Shown here: piece by piece, positions 1 through 6,242 of the stretch
Position numbering within the stretch: position 1 is the first letter of the stretch
Layout of the letters: every line of letters begins with the position of its first letter
DNA from: Patescibacteria group bacterium UBA5124
GTDB lineage: Bacteria > Patescibacteriota > Gracilibacteria > Absconditabacterales > Absconditicoccaceae
NCBI GenBank assembly: GCA_002414185.1
Contig: DHYS01000025.1
Span: 10,467-16,708 of the forward strand
DNA: 6,242 nt
Direction: 5' to 3'
Made by a program: the position numbers and the translations under genes
The notes under the pieces: model-generated
The model's input: only the letters and a program-made list of their open reading frames with translations
Databases searched by the model: none
Told to the model about the DNA's origin: nothing

Positions 1-684
1 CATAATATCAGGATCTTGTCTCAGTGCACCTCTAAGTCCACTCGCAAAAGTAAACCCAATATCAGCTCTTACCTGAGCTTGATTAAGACCAGCCATTTTA
101 TTTTCAACTGGATCTTCATAGGTAATAATATTTACTTCCGTAGTATTTACATAATCCAAACAAGCATAAAGTGTTGTTGTTTTACCTGATCCTGTAGGTC
201 CCGTCATAAGGATAATACCATTTGGATATCACAAATGCTTATAAATAACACGATTATTTGTTCCATCAATACCCAAATCTGCTAATGGTGGAATTTTTTT
301 AGATTTATCCACAATACGCATTACAAGCTTTTCTCCCCAAACGGTTGGCAATGTATTGGCACGCAGATCTATTTCCTTATTTGTTTGTGTTATACTGGAA
401 ACTCTGGCATCCTGAGGAAGACGCTTTTCATCAGGCCTCATTTGACCAGACTCAATCTTAAATTTAGATATAATACTTTCATGAAGACTTTTAGGAAACT
501 GAATAAGCTCTTCCAAGATTCCATCTATTCTAATTCTAATTCTAGAATAGTTTTCCATAGGTTCAATATGGATATCTGATGCTCATTCCTCTACTCCAAC
601 GGTCAACAAATTATCAAAAATCTTAACCACATCGGATTCTATAACAGATTGAGTAAGTCTTTGTCTGTAATCAACTACAACCAT
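1..684 (-). CDS. GspE/PilB-family type IV pilus / type II secretion ATPase, 5' part (C-terminus outside window)
   Basis: A cytoplasmic hexameric ATPase of this family powers assembly of type IV pili or pseudopili, or DNA uptake. The 228 visible residues, read with TGA=Gly, contain the N2 domain (GASDIHIEP at 34-42, then IRIRIDG), the motifs EKRLPQDARV and DLRANTLPT, Walker A GPTGSGKT at 162-169 (Lys168), the Asp-box EDPVE at 190-194, and LRQDPDIM at the window edge, where Walker B begins. Two in-frame TGA codons (583-585 and 229-231) become Gly34 and Gly152; Gly34 is the conserved glycine before ASDIH. The start is ATG at 684, or possibly GTG at 690; a TAG at 694-696 blocks further extension. 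Only about 33 residues precede the N2 motif, so the N1/MshEN-type domain of PilB/GspE is absent. The C-terminal part, including any zinc-binding Cys module, lies outside. PilB versus GspE cannot be decided here, and PilT is less likely from the motif wording. Confidence 0.94.
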
Positions 685-883
685 AAACACATACTAAGGG
701 ATAAAGGGTACTTTTACTCTTCATTTCAATAATACTCAAAAAACAAAAAAAGAGATAAAAATCAGAAGATTCTTCATATTTTAGACTTGCCTTTTTAGAT
801 AATATATACCAAATATTGGTTGATTTCATTTTCAGTAAATATACATTCAAAGAATAGTTAATTTAATCATTTATCAGACCTAT
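685..883. other. Divergent intergenic region between the GspE-like ATPase and the nuclease gene
   Basis: About 200 bp of very AT-rich DNA lie between two divergently transcribed genes, so promoters for both are expected here. On the plus strand a weak candidate is TTGGTT at 816-821, 18 bases before TATACA at 840-845, which would give a leader of about 30 bases for the gene at 884. For the minus-strand gene I see only generic AT-rich boxes (for example TATTAT on the minus strand) and cannot choose one. I see no long inverted repeat, RNA gene or convincing short ORF. Confidence 0.4.
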
Positions 884-1261
884 ATGTCACTAGAAGCAGC
901 TTTATTATTAGGAACTTTTGCCGGTATTATTATAGGATATCTAATAGCAAAAATATATTTTTTCATCAAAGTAAAAAAACAACGTCAAGACGCCGTAAAT
1001 AGATCTCGCAACGTAGTAATGGGACATGTAAATGAAAAGATAGCACCACTACTCCCCAACTTTCCTTATCATTACAAAGATCTTACTTTCTTAGGGAAAG
1101 GAATTGATTATATAGTATTTGATGGACTATCTCATGGAAACCTCCAAAAAATAGTTTTCTTAGAAATCAAATCAGGAACCTCTACACTAAACCGCAATGA
1201 AACTATGATCAAACAATGTATCGAGAAAGGAAATATTGAATATGAAATATTTAGATTATAA
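884..1261 (+). CDS. Membrane-anchored endonuclease related to archaeal Holliday junction resolvase (Endonuc_Holl family)
   Basis: The 125-residue protein has one N-terminal membrane segment (about residues 5-28), a basic linker (KVKKQRQ), and then a small PD-(D/E)xK-type nuclease domain. The recognisable family pattern is a SRNVVMGHVNEKIAPLLPNFPY stretch around 41-62, FLGKGIDYIVFDGL at 69-82, VFLEIKSGTSTL at 91-102, and NRNE at 103-106. Likely metal/catalytic residues are Asp75, Glu94 and Lys96. The family is annotated as related to archaeal Holliday junction resolvase, but its substrate is not established, so a structure-specific or general DNA nuclease facing the cytoplasm is an inference. 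This is the only gene in the window without an in-frame TGA. The stop is TAA. The start ATG has only a weak upstream purine run and no real Shine-Dalgarno. The tRNA gene begins three bases after its stop, so the two may be co-transcribed. Confidence 0.88.
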   Translation: MSLEAALLLGTFAGIIIGYLIAKIYFFIKVKKQRQDAVNRSRNVVMGHVNEKIAPLLPNFPYHYKDLTFLGKGIDYIVFDGLSHGNLQKIVFLEIKSGTSTLNRNETMIKQCIEKGNIEYEIFRL

Positions 1262-1264
1262 TAT

Positions 1265-1334
1265 AAGGGATAGTGTAGTGGCAACACATTAGTCTCCGAA
1301 ACTAATGTCGCAGGTTCGATTCCTACTCACCTTG
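1265..1334 (+). tRNA. tRNA gene with anticodon CCG (reads CGG) on a tRNA-Trp-like body; possibly degenerate
   Basis: Most of a cloverleaf is visible. T8-A9 is followed by D stem GTGT (1273-1276)/ACAC (1284-1287) with loop AGTGGCA. The anticodon stem is TTAGT (1289-1293)/ACTAA (1301-1305) with loop CTCCGAA, anticodon CCG at 1296-1298. The T arm is GCAGG-TTCGATT-CCTAC (1310-1326). The formal call from the anticodon is Arg(CGG). The body looks like tRNA-Trp: loop CTCCGAA differs from the bacterial Trp loop CTCCAAA only at position 36, bases 37 and 38 are A, the first pair is A-T, the discriminator is G, and position 20 is C rather than the A favoured by ArgRS. Oddities: the acceptor pairs well only as AAGG-GA against TCACCTT with A1329 bulged, as if one base were missing, and the T stem has a C-A mismatch. 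CCA is not encoded. It could be a functional recoding tRNA, an ordinary Arg tRNA, or a decaying copy. Confidence 0.75.
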
Positions 1335-1338
1335 AAGC

Positions 1339-1364
1339 TATAGAAATATTGATAATTCTCTATA
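1339..1364 (+). terminator. Weak hairpin after the tRNA gene, possible terminator or processing site
   Basis: TATAGA at 1339-1344 pairs perfectly with TCTATA at 1359-1364 around a 14-base loop that can add a few A-T pairs, and it is followed by TTTTAG. The stem is all but GC-free and the T run is short, so termination here is only a possibility. Confidence 0.25.
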
Positions 1365-1390
1365 TTTTAGAAGTATTTTTATCACAAAAA

Positions 1391-1410
1391 TATGTCTACA
1401 TATGTCCACA
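1391..1410 (+). repeat. Tandem 10-bp near-perfect duplication spanning the nth start codon
   Basis: TATGTCTACA (1391-1400) is followed directly by TATGTCCACA (1401-1410), with one mismatch. Each copy carries ATG-TC(T/C)-ACA. The second is the real nth start (M-S-T). The first is in another frame and opens an 8-codon reading frame that ends at TAA 1416-1418, overlapping the start of nth. Confidence 0.7.
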
Positions 1411-2043
1411 TTAAATAAAATATTCTCATATCTCAAGAGTCTTTTCCCAGATCCAAAAACAGAATTAGAGTATTCTACCCCTTTTCAGTTAGTTGTAGCA
1501 GTAATACTATCGGCACAGACTACAGATATTCAAGTAAACAAAGTTACAAAAAAAATATTTAATCAGATAAAAATACCACAAGATTTACTACAATTTTGAT
1601 CTGAAAATTTTAAAAAAGCTATCAATTCCATCTGATTATATAATTCCAAATCTAAAAATATCCGAAACCTAGCTCTTATCCTAGATAAAAACAACAACAA
1701 AATACCCAAGACAATAAATAAACTCAAAGAACTCCCTTGAATAGGAGAAAAGACAGCTAAAGTAATTCTTCACGTACTCTACAACAAACCAGTAATCGCA
1801 GTAGATACACACGTCCAGAGAGTAACAAATAGACTATGAATAGTCTCAACCAAAACAGCAGAACAAACATCAAAACTTCTTGAAAAAATCATACCAAATA
1901 CATACAAACCTATCGCACACCATAGTCTGATTTTATTTTGAAGATATTATTGCACAGCAAGAAACCCTAAATGTTCTACGTGCAAACTCCAATCCATCTG
2001 TAAATATTATCAAGAATCTTTTAAAAAATTTCCTACTACATAA
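1402..2043 (+). CDS. nth: Endonuclease III (DNA glycosylase/AP lyase), read with UGA=Gly
   Basis: This base-excision-repair enzyme removes oxidised pyrimidines and cleaves AP sites. With TGA=Gly it is 213 residues, matching the usual length (E. coli 211), and aligns end to end: TELEYSTPFQLVVAVILSAQTTD, then IGLYNSKSKNI, the helix-hairpin-helix LPGIGEKTA, VDTHVQRVTNRLG, and HHSLILFGRYYC. Catalytic Lys117 and Asp135 are present. The [4Fe-4S] ligands are Cys184, 191, 194 and 200 in the C-x6-C-x2-C-x5-C pattern. Five in-frame TGA codons give Gly66, 78, 113, 146 and 180. Gly78, 113, 146 and 180 are at family glycine positions, which is the strongest evidence for the code. All the well-conserved arginines are AGA, while the single CGA is at the variable residue 88. 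No Shine-Dalgarno is visible. A near-identical ten-base copy of the start region lies just upstream. The stop overlaps the next gene's ATG by one base. Confidence 0.96.
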
Positions 2044-2666
2044 TGCATCAACTAAAACTCCTAGAACCAACTCGATGAGTAAACGTACTCAAAACACTCA
2101 ATCAAACAATGAACGCATCACCTTTTCTTACTCATCGAACACCAATAGCAGCGGATGTTTTTGTATTTAGTTATCCTGTATATTTGGCTGCATTATATGT
2201 TTCAGGACGAATCACCAAAAAAATAGACTACAAAAAATCTGCTCTATTTATATTTACGAGTGTATTTTCCACAGCAATTACAAATCTAATCATCCAATCT
2301 TTCATAGATAAACAAAGACCAAATCTTATTCTTGGACTAGCCGATCTAAAGACAGAAACACCTCTTCATCATTTTCTCCCTTCTAGTAGTTTTCCTTCTG
2401 ATCACGCCGCAGTTTCTATGAGTATCGCCGTAGCATCACTCATCCGAGGAATCAAAAACAAAGACCAAAAATACCTCCGATTTGGAGGTATCTTGATTGG
2501 ATTTAGCATTGTTATGTGTAGTGCAAGAGTTATGACTGCCGTACATCGACCTACAGATATCATCTGAGGTATGACCGTAGGTATCATCATTCCCCTCATC
2601 CTTAGCAACAAAATAATTTATAATTTTTTAGATAAGATATTTATGTGGATTGGAAAGAAGATTTAA
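2043..2666 (+). CDS. PAP2-family membrane phosphatase (undecaprenyl-diphosphatase / lipid phosphatase type)
   Basis: A polytopic membrane phosphatase of 207 residues when TGA is Gly (Gly12 at 2076-2078, Gly175 at 2565-2567). Family motifs are visible: an RP motif at 92-93 within IQSFIDKQRPN, SFPSDHAA with the general acid/base-type His121, and ARVMTAVH-x-PTDII with Arg162, nucleophile His168 and Asp172. Membrane segments lie at roughly 38-55, 66-87, 122-134, 147-161 and 173-190. The usual Lys that opens K-x6-RP is Gln here, and PSGH is PSDH, as in some BcrC-like members. Likely substrates are undecaprenyl diphosphate or a phospholipid phosphate; which one cannot be told. Six codons are CGA (residues 11, 32, 56, 135, 146, 169), none at a catalytic Arg (those are AGA), and residue 169 is often Tyr or Trp in relatives. 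The ATG shares a base with the nth stop (TAATG), implying translational coupling. The 3' end overlaps the convergent gene. Confidence 0.92.
2663..2666. other. Convergent stop-codon overlap (TTAA)
   Basis: The palindrome TTAA carries both stops: TAA 2664-2666 of the plus-strand phosphatase and TAA (2665-2663) of the minus-strand 1068-residue gene. No intergenic space is left for a terminator, so each transcript must extend antisense into the other gene or end inside it. Confidence 0.9.
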
Positions 2667-5600
2667 TTATCAAGATTAACAACATTACCATCCTTATCAT
2701 ATAAAACTAAATCAGACGATTCCTTTTTAATTTTATACGTATCACTACCGATAGCAAAAGATATTGAATTATCAAAACCATCTGTAGAATCAAGTAAATC
2801 TGCAAATTGTTTATTAGAATTAATTCCTTTTATTTTTGCCTTTAATTGATCTATAGTTGTAATATTAGCTAATTCTTGTCTCAAAGAAAGTTTTGTCTTA
2901 TCATTTTTTTTAAATTTCAAATCTGGATTTTCTACTTCATCTATTCCCATTACATCATTTTCCAATAATACATTACCAAATTGTTCCTTACTTCCAGCTA
3001 CCGCATACGCTATAAAAGCAGTACTTACTCAATCAGAGTAACTAATAGGTAGTTCATTTGTTTTAGCAGAAGCAAGTCATTTACCTGTATCTGGAAAAGT
3101 ATTAGCCTTTGAAAATTCAACAGTACCCATATATTTTTTATATGACTTGATTACATTTTCACAGATATCAGAATCATTTATCATAGCATTAGCTATAGAT
3201 TCTTTTGTAGTAACATCTATAGTCATTTCTTTCTTAAATATTACATTATCTCCATCTCTTACTATAGCTCAAGTTGGCAAAGTGATCGTATACTTTTGGG
3301 AAAGTATTTTTACTAAACCAGCATCAAGATAATCAAAATTTTCTACAAGTGTTTCAGCCATAGATTGAGGCTTAAATCAAGATTTATCTTTATCAACTTG
3401 TGCTGTTTTATAAGCAGGATTTTCTATCATATTACCAGCATCATCTTTTATTTTTTCTGGAATATTATTTTCTGTCTCTAAAATAAACTTAGACAAAATA
3501 TGTTCTTTATTTGGAGATTCATCACTAGCATGTTCTCTATAAGATTTTTTCATATAAGAAATTCATTCTTCTTGTTCAGCACTAAGTTCAAATTGTTTAG
3601 CATAGAAGTCATTAATTTCTTTCTCTTTACCTGGAAATTTTTTAAACAATCGACTTTTCCCTCCAAAAAGTTCAGCAACCATAAAAAACACCTTTTTGAT
3701 AAATGGATTTTTGATATCTTCAAATTTACCACTAAGAATATTCCCCAAATCTTCAATAAGGTTTTTAGGATCCATATGATTTACTTGTTTTCCTTCTGGT
3801 TGATATTTTGGTTCCAGTCAAATTATTTTCAACTGTGAATATACACGTTTTTGCACATCTGTTCAGGTATTTCGATGATTAGTTTCTGAAAATTGTTGCA
3901 ATCTTTGTAAATCTTCTGGTTTTAATAAATCATATGCATTATTTGGTGATTTTAATAAATTTACATAATCTTGTACCCAATCAGGATGGTCTGCACCATT
4001 CTTTACTAATGCATCTACTATAGCAGAATTAAATCATTGTTTAAACTTTTCTGTAGATATTAAAGATCAATCATCTTTAGGTTTATATGAAGAAATTTTT
4101 GAGAATACTTCATCATTTCTACAAATATCTCATAAAGCTTCTGGCTTATTTTTCAAAGCATCAGCAAAAACTCTTGGTCCTCACTTAAGATCAAAATCAG
4201 TAAATTCTACAGATAATTTTTTACTGTCATCATAAAGTTTGATTAAATTAGATGGATCAGTTTTTATATTTTCTTTATATCCATTAAACTGTAAAGTTTG
4301 GAAATCAGGTCAAAAAGCCAATATTCTAATATTAGCTGAAGGAGTTTTATTTTTATTCACAATTTGAATATAGAGAGAATCATTAGATAGAAATTTAACA
4401 GATTCTGGCTCGTTTGATTCAGTACCACTTATACACAAACGAATATCTTCCATTTCAAGAGGTTCAATTACACCACAATATTGATTTAACAATTTAAGTA
4501 ATTTCTTCTGAGATTCTTTATCTCCATCATTTCATTTTTCATCAGTACCTCTAGCTAATTTAAACAATTGATTAAATGCTTGTTCATTTTTATAATCCTC
4601 AAACAAATCTGGGCTATATGGCTGTCTTATATAATCCTCATAAGAAATATATTTCACAGCACCTACCCTTGTCTCATAATACGAAAATATCTTATTAAAT
4701 TCATTTTTGATTGAAGATTTCTCCTGAGGAGTAAGACGAGATTGCCCATCTACTTCAGAAATCAATTCAGATTTACTTTTTTCTACAAAATCTTTAATAA
4801 CCTGAGGATCATCAGACATAGTAGTTATTGTAGTAATAACATCATCTATAGTTTTTTGAAATTCAACTTCTTTTAATATTTTCCACATTCATGAAAAGAC
4901 TACATTATTTGGAATATCTTTCAATTTTGCTACTATATCCAGTTTTAATTCAGAATAATCTACTTCTTTAGGTTGCGTATCTATCCCTTCCTTAGGATTT
5001 TTAATATTTAACAAAACCTGCATATCTTGATAATCATTAAATAATTCTTCGTTATTATCTTTTCTTTCCATTTTTGTTCATCCAAGAATTTCTCCATAGA
5101 TTTTAGCATCAGATGGAGTTGCATTTTGTAAAAGAGATGTAAATTTATTTACAAAATTTTGTTGATTATTAGAAAAATAACCAGAAAGAGTACTTAGGCT
5201 ATTACTTCTTAAGTCTGTAATATTTTTTTCTTCTAAAATATTTTTAGGAAAAGTCTTCAAATTTTTGTTTAATTGTTCTAATTCTTTCAATAAAGATTCT
5301 CTATCTTGTTCCAATTTTTCTAATTGACCCTTATCAGATTTTTTAGCTGATTCCTTTTTATCTTTATCTTCAATTGAATCATAATTTTGACCCTTTAAAG
5401 ATTTTATCTGATTATTTAATTTACCAATTTCTGAGTCATTATAATCATTTTCTTTACCTATCTTTGTAATTCTATCTCTTATAGTTACCAAATTATCTAT
5501 ATCTCTTATAGTTTGCAATCATGCATCAATTCTTTTTTCCAAAATTACTTGTTTCATTTGATTTACTAAAGACAAAGAATCTTTCAAATCAGAATTTGTA

Positions 5601-5869
5601 TTTATAAAAGCCTCTATAGCCGTAACAGCCTTTGCATAAGCATCTAATTTAGAATCATCATACATATCTACAGCATTTAGAGAATTTAGAACTACATTTA
5701 AAACATCTTTAGAATTTTTTTCTAAAGTATCTTTTAATTTATTATCAACATCTATAGTATCACGTCACGATTTTATATGTTCTATAAGAATTTTTGCTTT
5801 TTGCTCTACCTCTGAATTCACACCACCATCCTGTTGTGACGACTCAACCTTATTTTTAACTTCTGGCAT
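2663..5869 (-). CDS. Unrecognised 1068-residue protein with 17 in-frame UGA(Gly) codons
   Basis: One continuous frame from ATG 5869 to TAA 2663-2665 once TGA is read as Gly. Under the standard code it falls into many pieces, all in the same frame. UGA gives residues 35, 117, 264, 327, 446, 520, 563, 580, 601, 612, 669, 684, 769, 831, 867, 931 and 947. I do not recognise a family. There is no signal peptide and no clear membrane helix, so it is probably cytoplasmic unless exported by another route. It is rich in Lys, Asp, Glu, Asn and Ser. Residues about 118-208 look like a charged coiled coil (LNNQIKSLKG, LEKLEQDRESLLKELEQLNK). A more hydrophobic, amphipathic helix lies near 725-739 (KKVFFMVAELFGG). 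The last 230 residues mix short beta-like and helical stretches and end in DLVLYDKDGNVVNLDN. The 27-base gap from the upstream small gene, with no terminator, suggests an operon. No Shine-Dalgarno is seen. A structural, scaffold or large lineage-specific protein is all that can be guessed. Confidence 0.88.
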
Positions 5870-5897
5870 TTTTTACTATAAAAAGAATAAAATTATA

Positions 5898-6188
5898 TTA
5901 CAAATTTTCCAACATACTATCCAATTCTTGAATATCTTCTTCATCTTTTTTCTTAGATTCCATCTCTGTAGCTTTCAATTTTTGCAAAAAAGCAACAGAT
6001 TTCTGAAGTTTTTCTTTAGCTTCCAGATCAGTAACTTCATCCACAGCTTTACTCAAAATATCAAACAAAGCCTGTTCTGTAGAGTCATCAAAAACATTTC
6101 CTTCAACCAAAATTTTGAGACCTTCAGCCAAAGACCAAGTTCATTGTAATGCAGTTAAGAGCTTGAGAATATACTCCTTTTTTGTCAT
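5898..6188 (-). CDS. Unrecognised 96-residue acidic helical protein, first gene of the operon
   Basis: The frame starts at ATG 6188 (MTKKEYILKLLTALQ), passes one in-frame TGA at 6141-6143 (Gly16, followed by TWSLAEGLKI) and ends at TAA 5898-5900. A code-unaware caller would start it at an internal TTG and lose about 19 residues. The protein is predicted to be largely helical and soluble: residues 1-50 carry amphipathic helices, and the tail after about 65 is a charged Lys/Glu/Asp segment ending in IQELDSMLENL. No family is recognised. It sits 28 bases upstream of the 1068-residue gene on the same strand with no terminator between them, so the two probably share a promoter and may act together, for example as a small partner or chaperone; that role is a guess. 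A TATAAT box lies about 30 bases upstream of the start. No Shine-Dalgarno is seen. Confidence 0.87.
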
Positions 6189-6218
6189 CAAATACCAAGA
6201 TATAAAAGATATACTTCC

Positions 6219-6224
6219 ATTATA
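6219..6224 (-). promoter_or_regulatory. Consensus -10 box (TATAAT) for the two-gene minus-strand operon
   Basis: The minus strand reads TATAAT exactly, preceded by TTGTAG. It would start transcription near 6212 and give a leader of about 24 bases to the ATG at 6188. The matching -35 region would fall at or beyond the window edge and cannot be judged. Confidence 0.5.
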
Positions 6225-6242
6225 CTACAAAGCAAAAGAGAA

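Noticed and set aside
385..579. Plus-strand open frame of 64 codons
   Set aside because: It lies antisense to the well-supported ATPase gene and shows no family likeness.
1402..1599. Truncated 65-residue endonuclease III fragment, i.e. an nth pseudogene
   Set aside because: The frame continues through five TGA codons at glycine sites to a normal-length protein with all catalytic and Fe-S residues.
2402..2611. Minus-strand open frame of 69 codons
   Set aside because: It is the antisense shadow of the PAP2 gene, whose motifs are clear.
3550..3756. Minus-strand frame in a second register beside the giant gene
   Set aside because: It overlaps the long frame in another phase; only the main frame is continuous across the whole locus.
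3500..3838. Plus-strand, Phe-rich frames at 3147-3332 and 3500-3838
   Set aside because: They are complements of Lys/Glu-rich coding sequence in the giant minus-strand gene; the Phe-rich composition is what antisense of AAA/GAA codons gives.
2663..5869. A run of several small hypothetical genes or a decayed pseudogene on the minus strand
   Set aside because: All the pieces are in one frame and are separated only by TGA, never by TAA, TAG or a frameshift, which fits one intact gene under code 25.
5928..6149. Plus-strand, Phe-rich frame of 73 codons
   Set aside because: It is antisense to the 96-residue gene and composed mostly of complemented Lys/Glu codons.
1..6242. Mycoplasma-type code (UGA=Trp)
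   Set aside because: TGA sits at conserved glycines (LPGIG, GASDIH, FGRYYC), where Trp would be incompatible with the folds.
1..6242. CRISPR arrays, insertion sequences, phage or plasmid features
   Set aside because: I found no regularly spaced repeats, transposase motifs, terminal inverted repeats or integrase near the tRNA.

Overview
This AT-rich window almost certainly comes from a Candidate Phyla Radiation bacterium of the Gracilibacteria/Absconditabacteria (BD1-5/SR1) type, which reads UGA as glycine (translation table 25). The window itself shows this. Five of its six protein genes are interrupted by in-frame TGA under the standard code (27 TGA in all). The TGAs that can be checked against known families fall on conserved glycines, such as the HhH glycine of endonuclease III and the GASDIH glycine of a GspE/PilB ATPase. 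The stops seen for the five genes whose ends lie in the window are all TAA.

Layout. (1) 1-684, minus: 5' part of a type IV pilus/type II secretion ATPase (GspE/PilB family) that lacks the usual N-terminal domain and runs off the window. (2) 685-883: divergent intergenic region. (3) 884-1261, plus: membrane-anchored Endonuc_Holl-type nuclease. (4) 1265-1334, plus: an odd tRNA gene with anticodon CCG on a tRNA-Trp-like body. (5) 1402-2043, plus: endonuclease III (nth), overlapping by one base (6) 2043-2666, plus: a PAP2-family membrane phosphatase. (7) 2663-5869, minus: one very long unrecognised protein of 1068 residues with 17 UGA codons. It is convergent with the phosphatase, and the two stop codons overlap. 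(8) 5898-6188, minus: a 96-residue acidic, helical unrecognised protein, probably the first gene of a two-gene operon with the giant gene, behind a TATAAT box at 6219-6224.

The most interesting part is decoding. Besides UGA=Gly, there is a tRNA that looks like tRNA-Trp with the last anticodon base changed so that it would read CGG. In addition, none of the conserved arginines I could identify is encoded by CGA or CGG, yet CGA occurs nine times in frame, six of them in the PAP2 gene and one where that family often has an aromatic residue. Together these suggest that CGN codons may also be reassigned, with Trp as the candidate. This is an inference and needs the rest of the genome to test. The genes do not form one obvious pathway: DNA repair/nuclease functions, an envelope lipid phosphatase, a pilus motor and a lineage-specific two-gene unit sit side by side.
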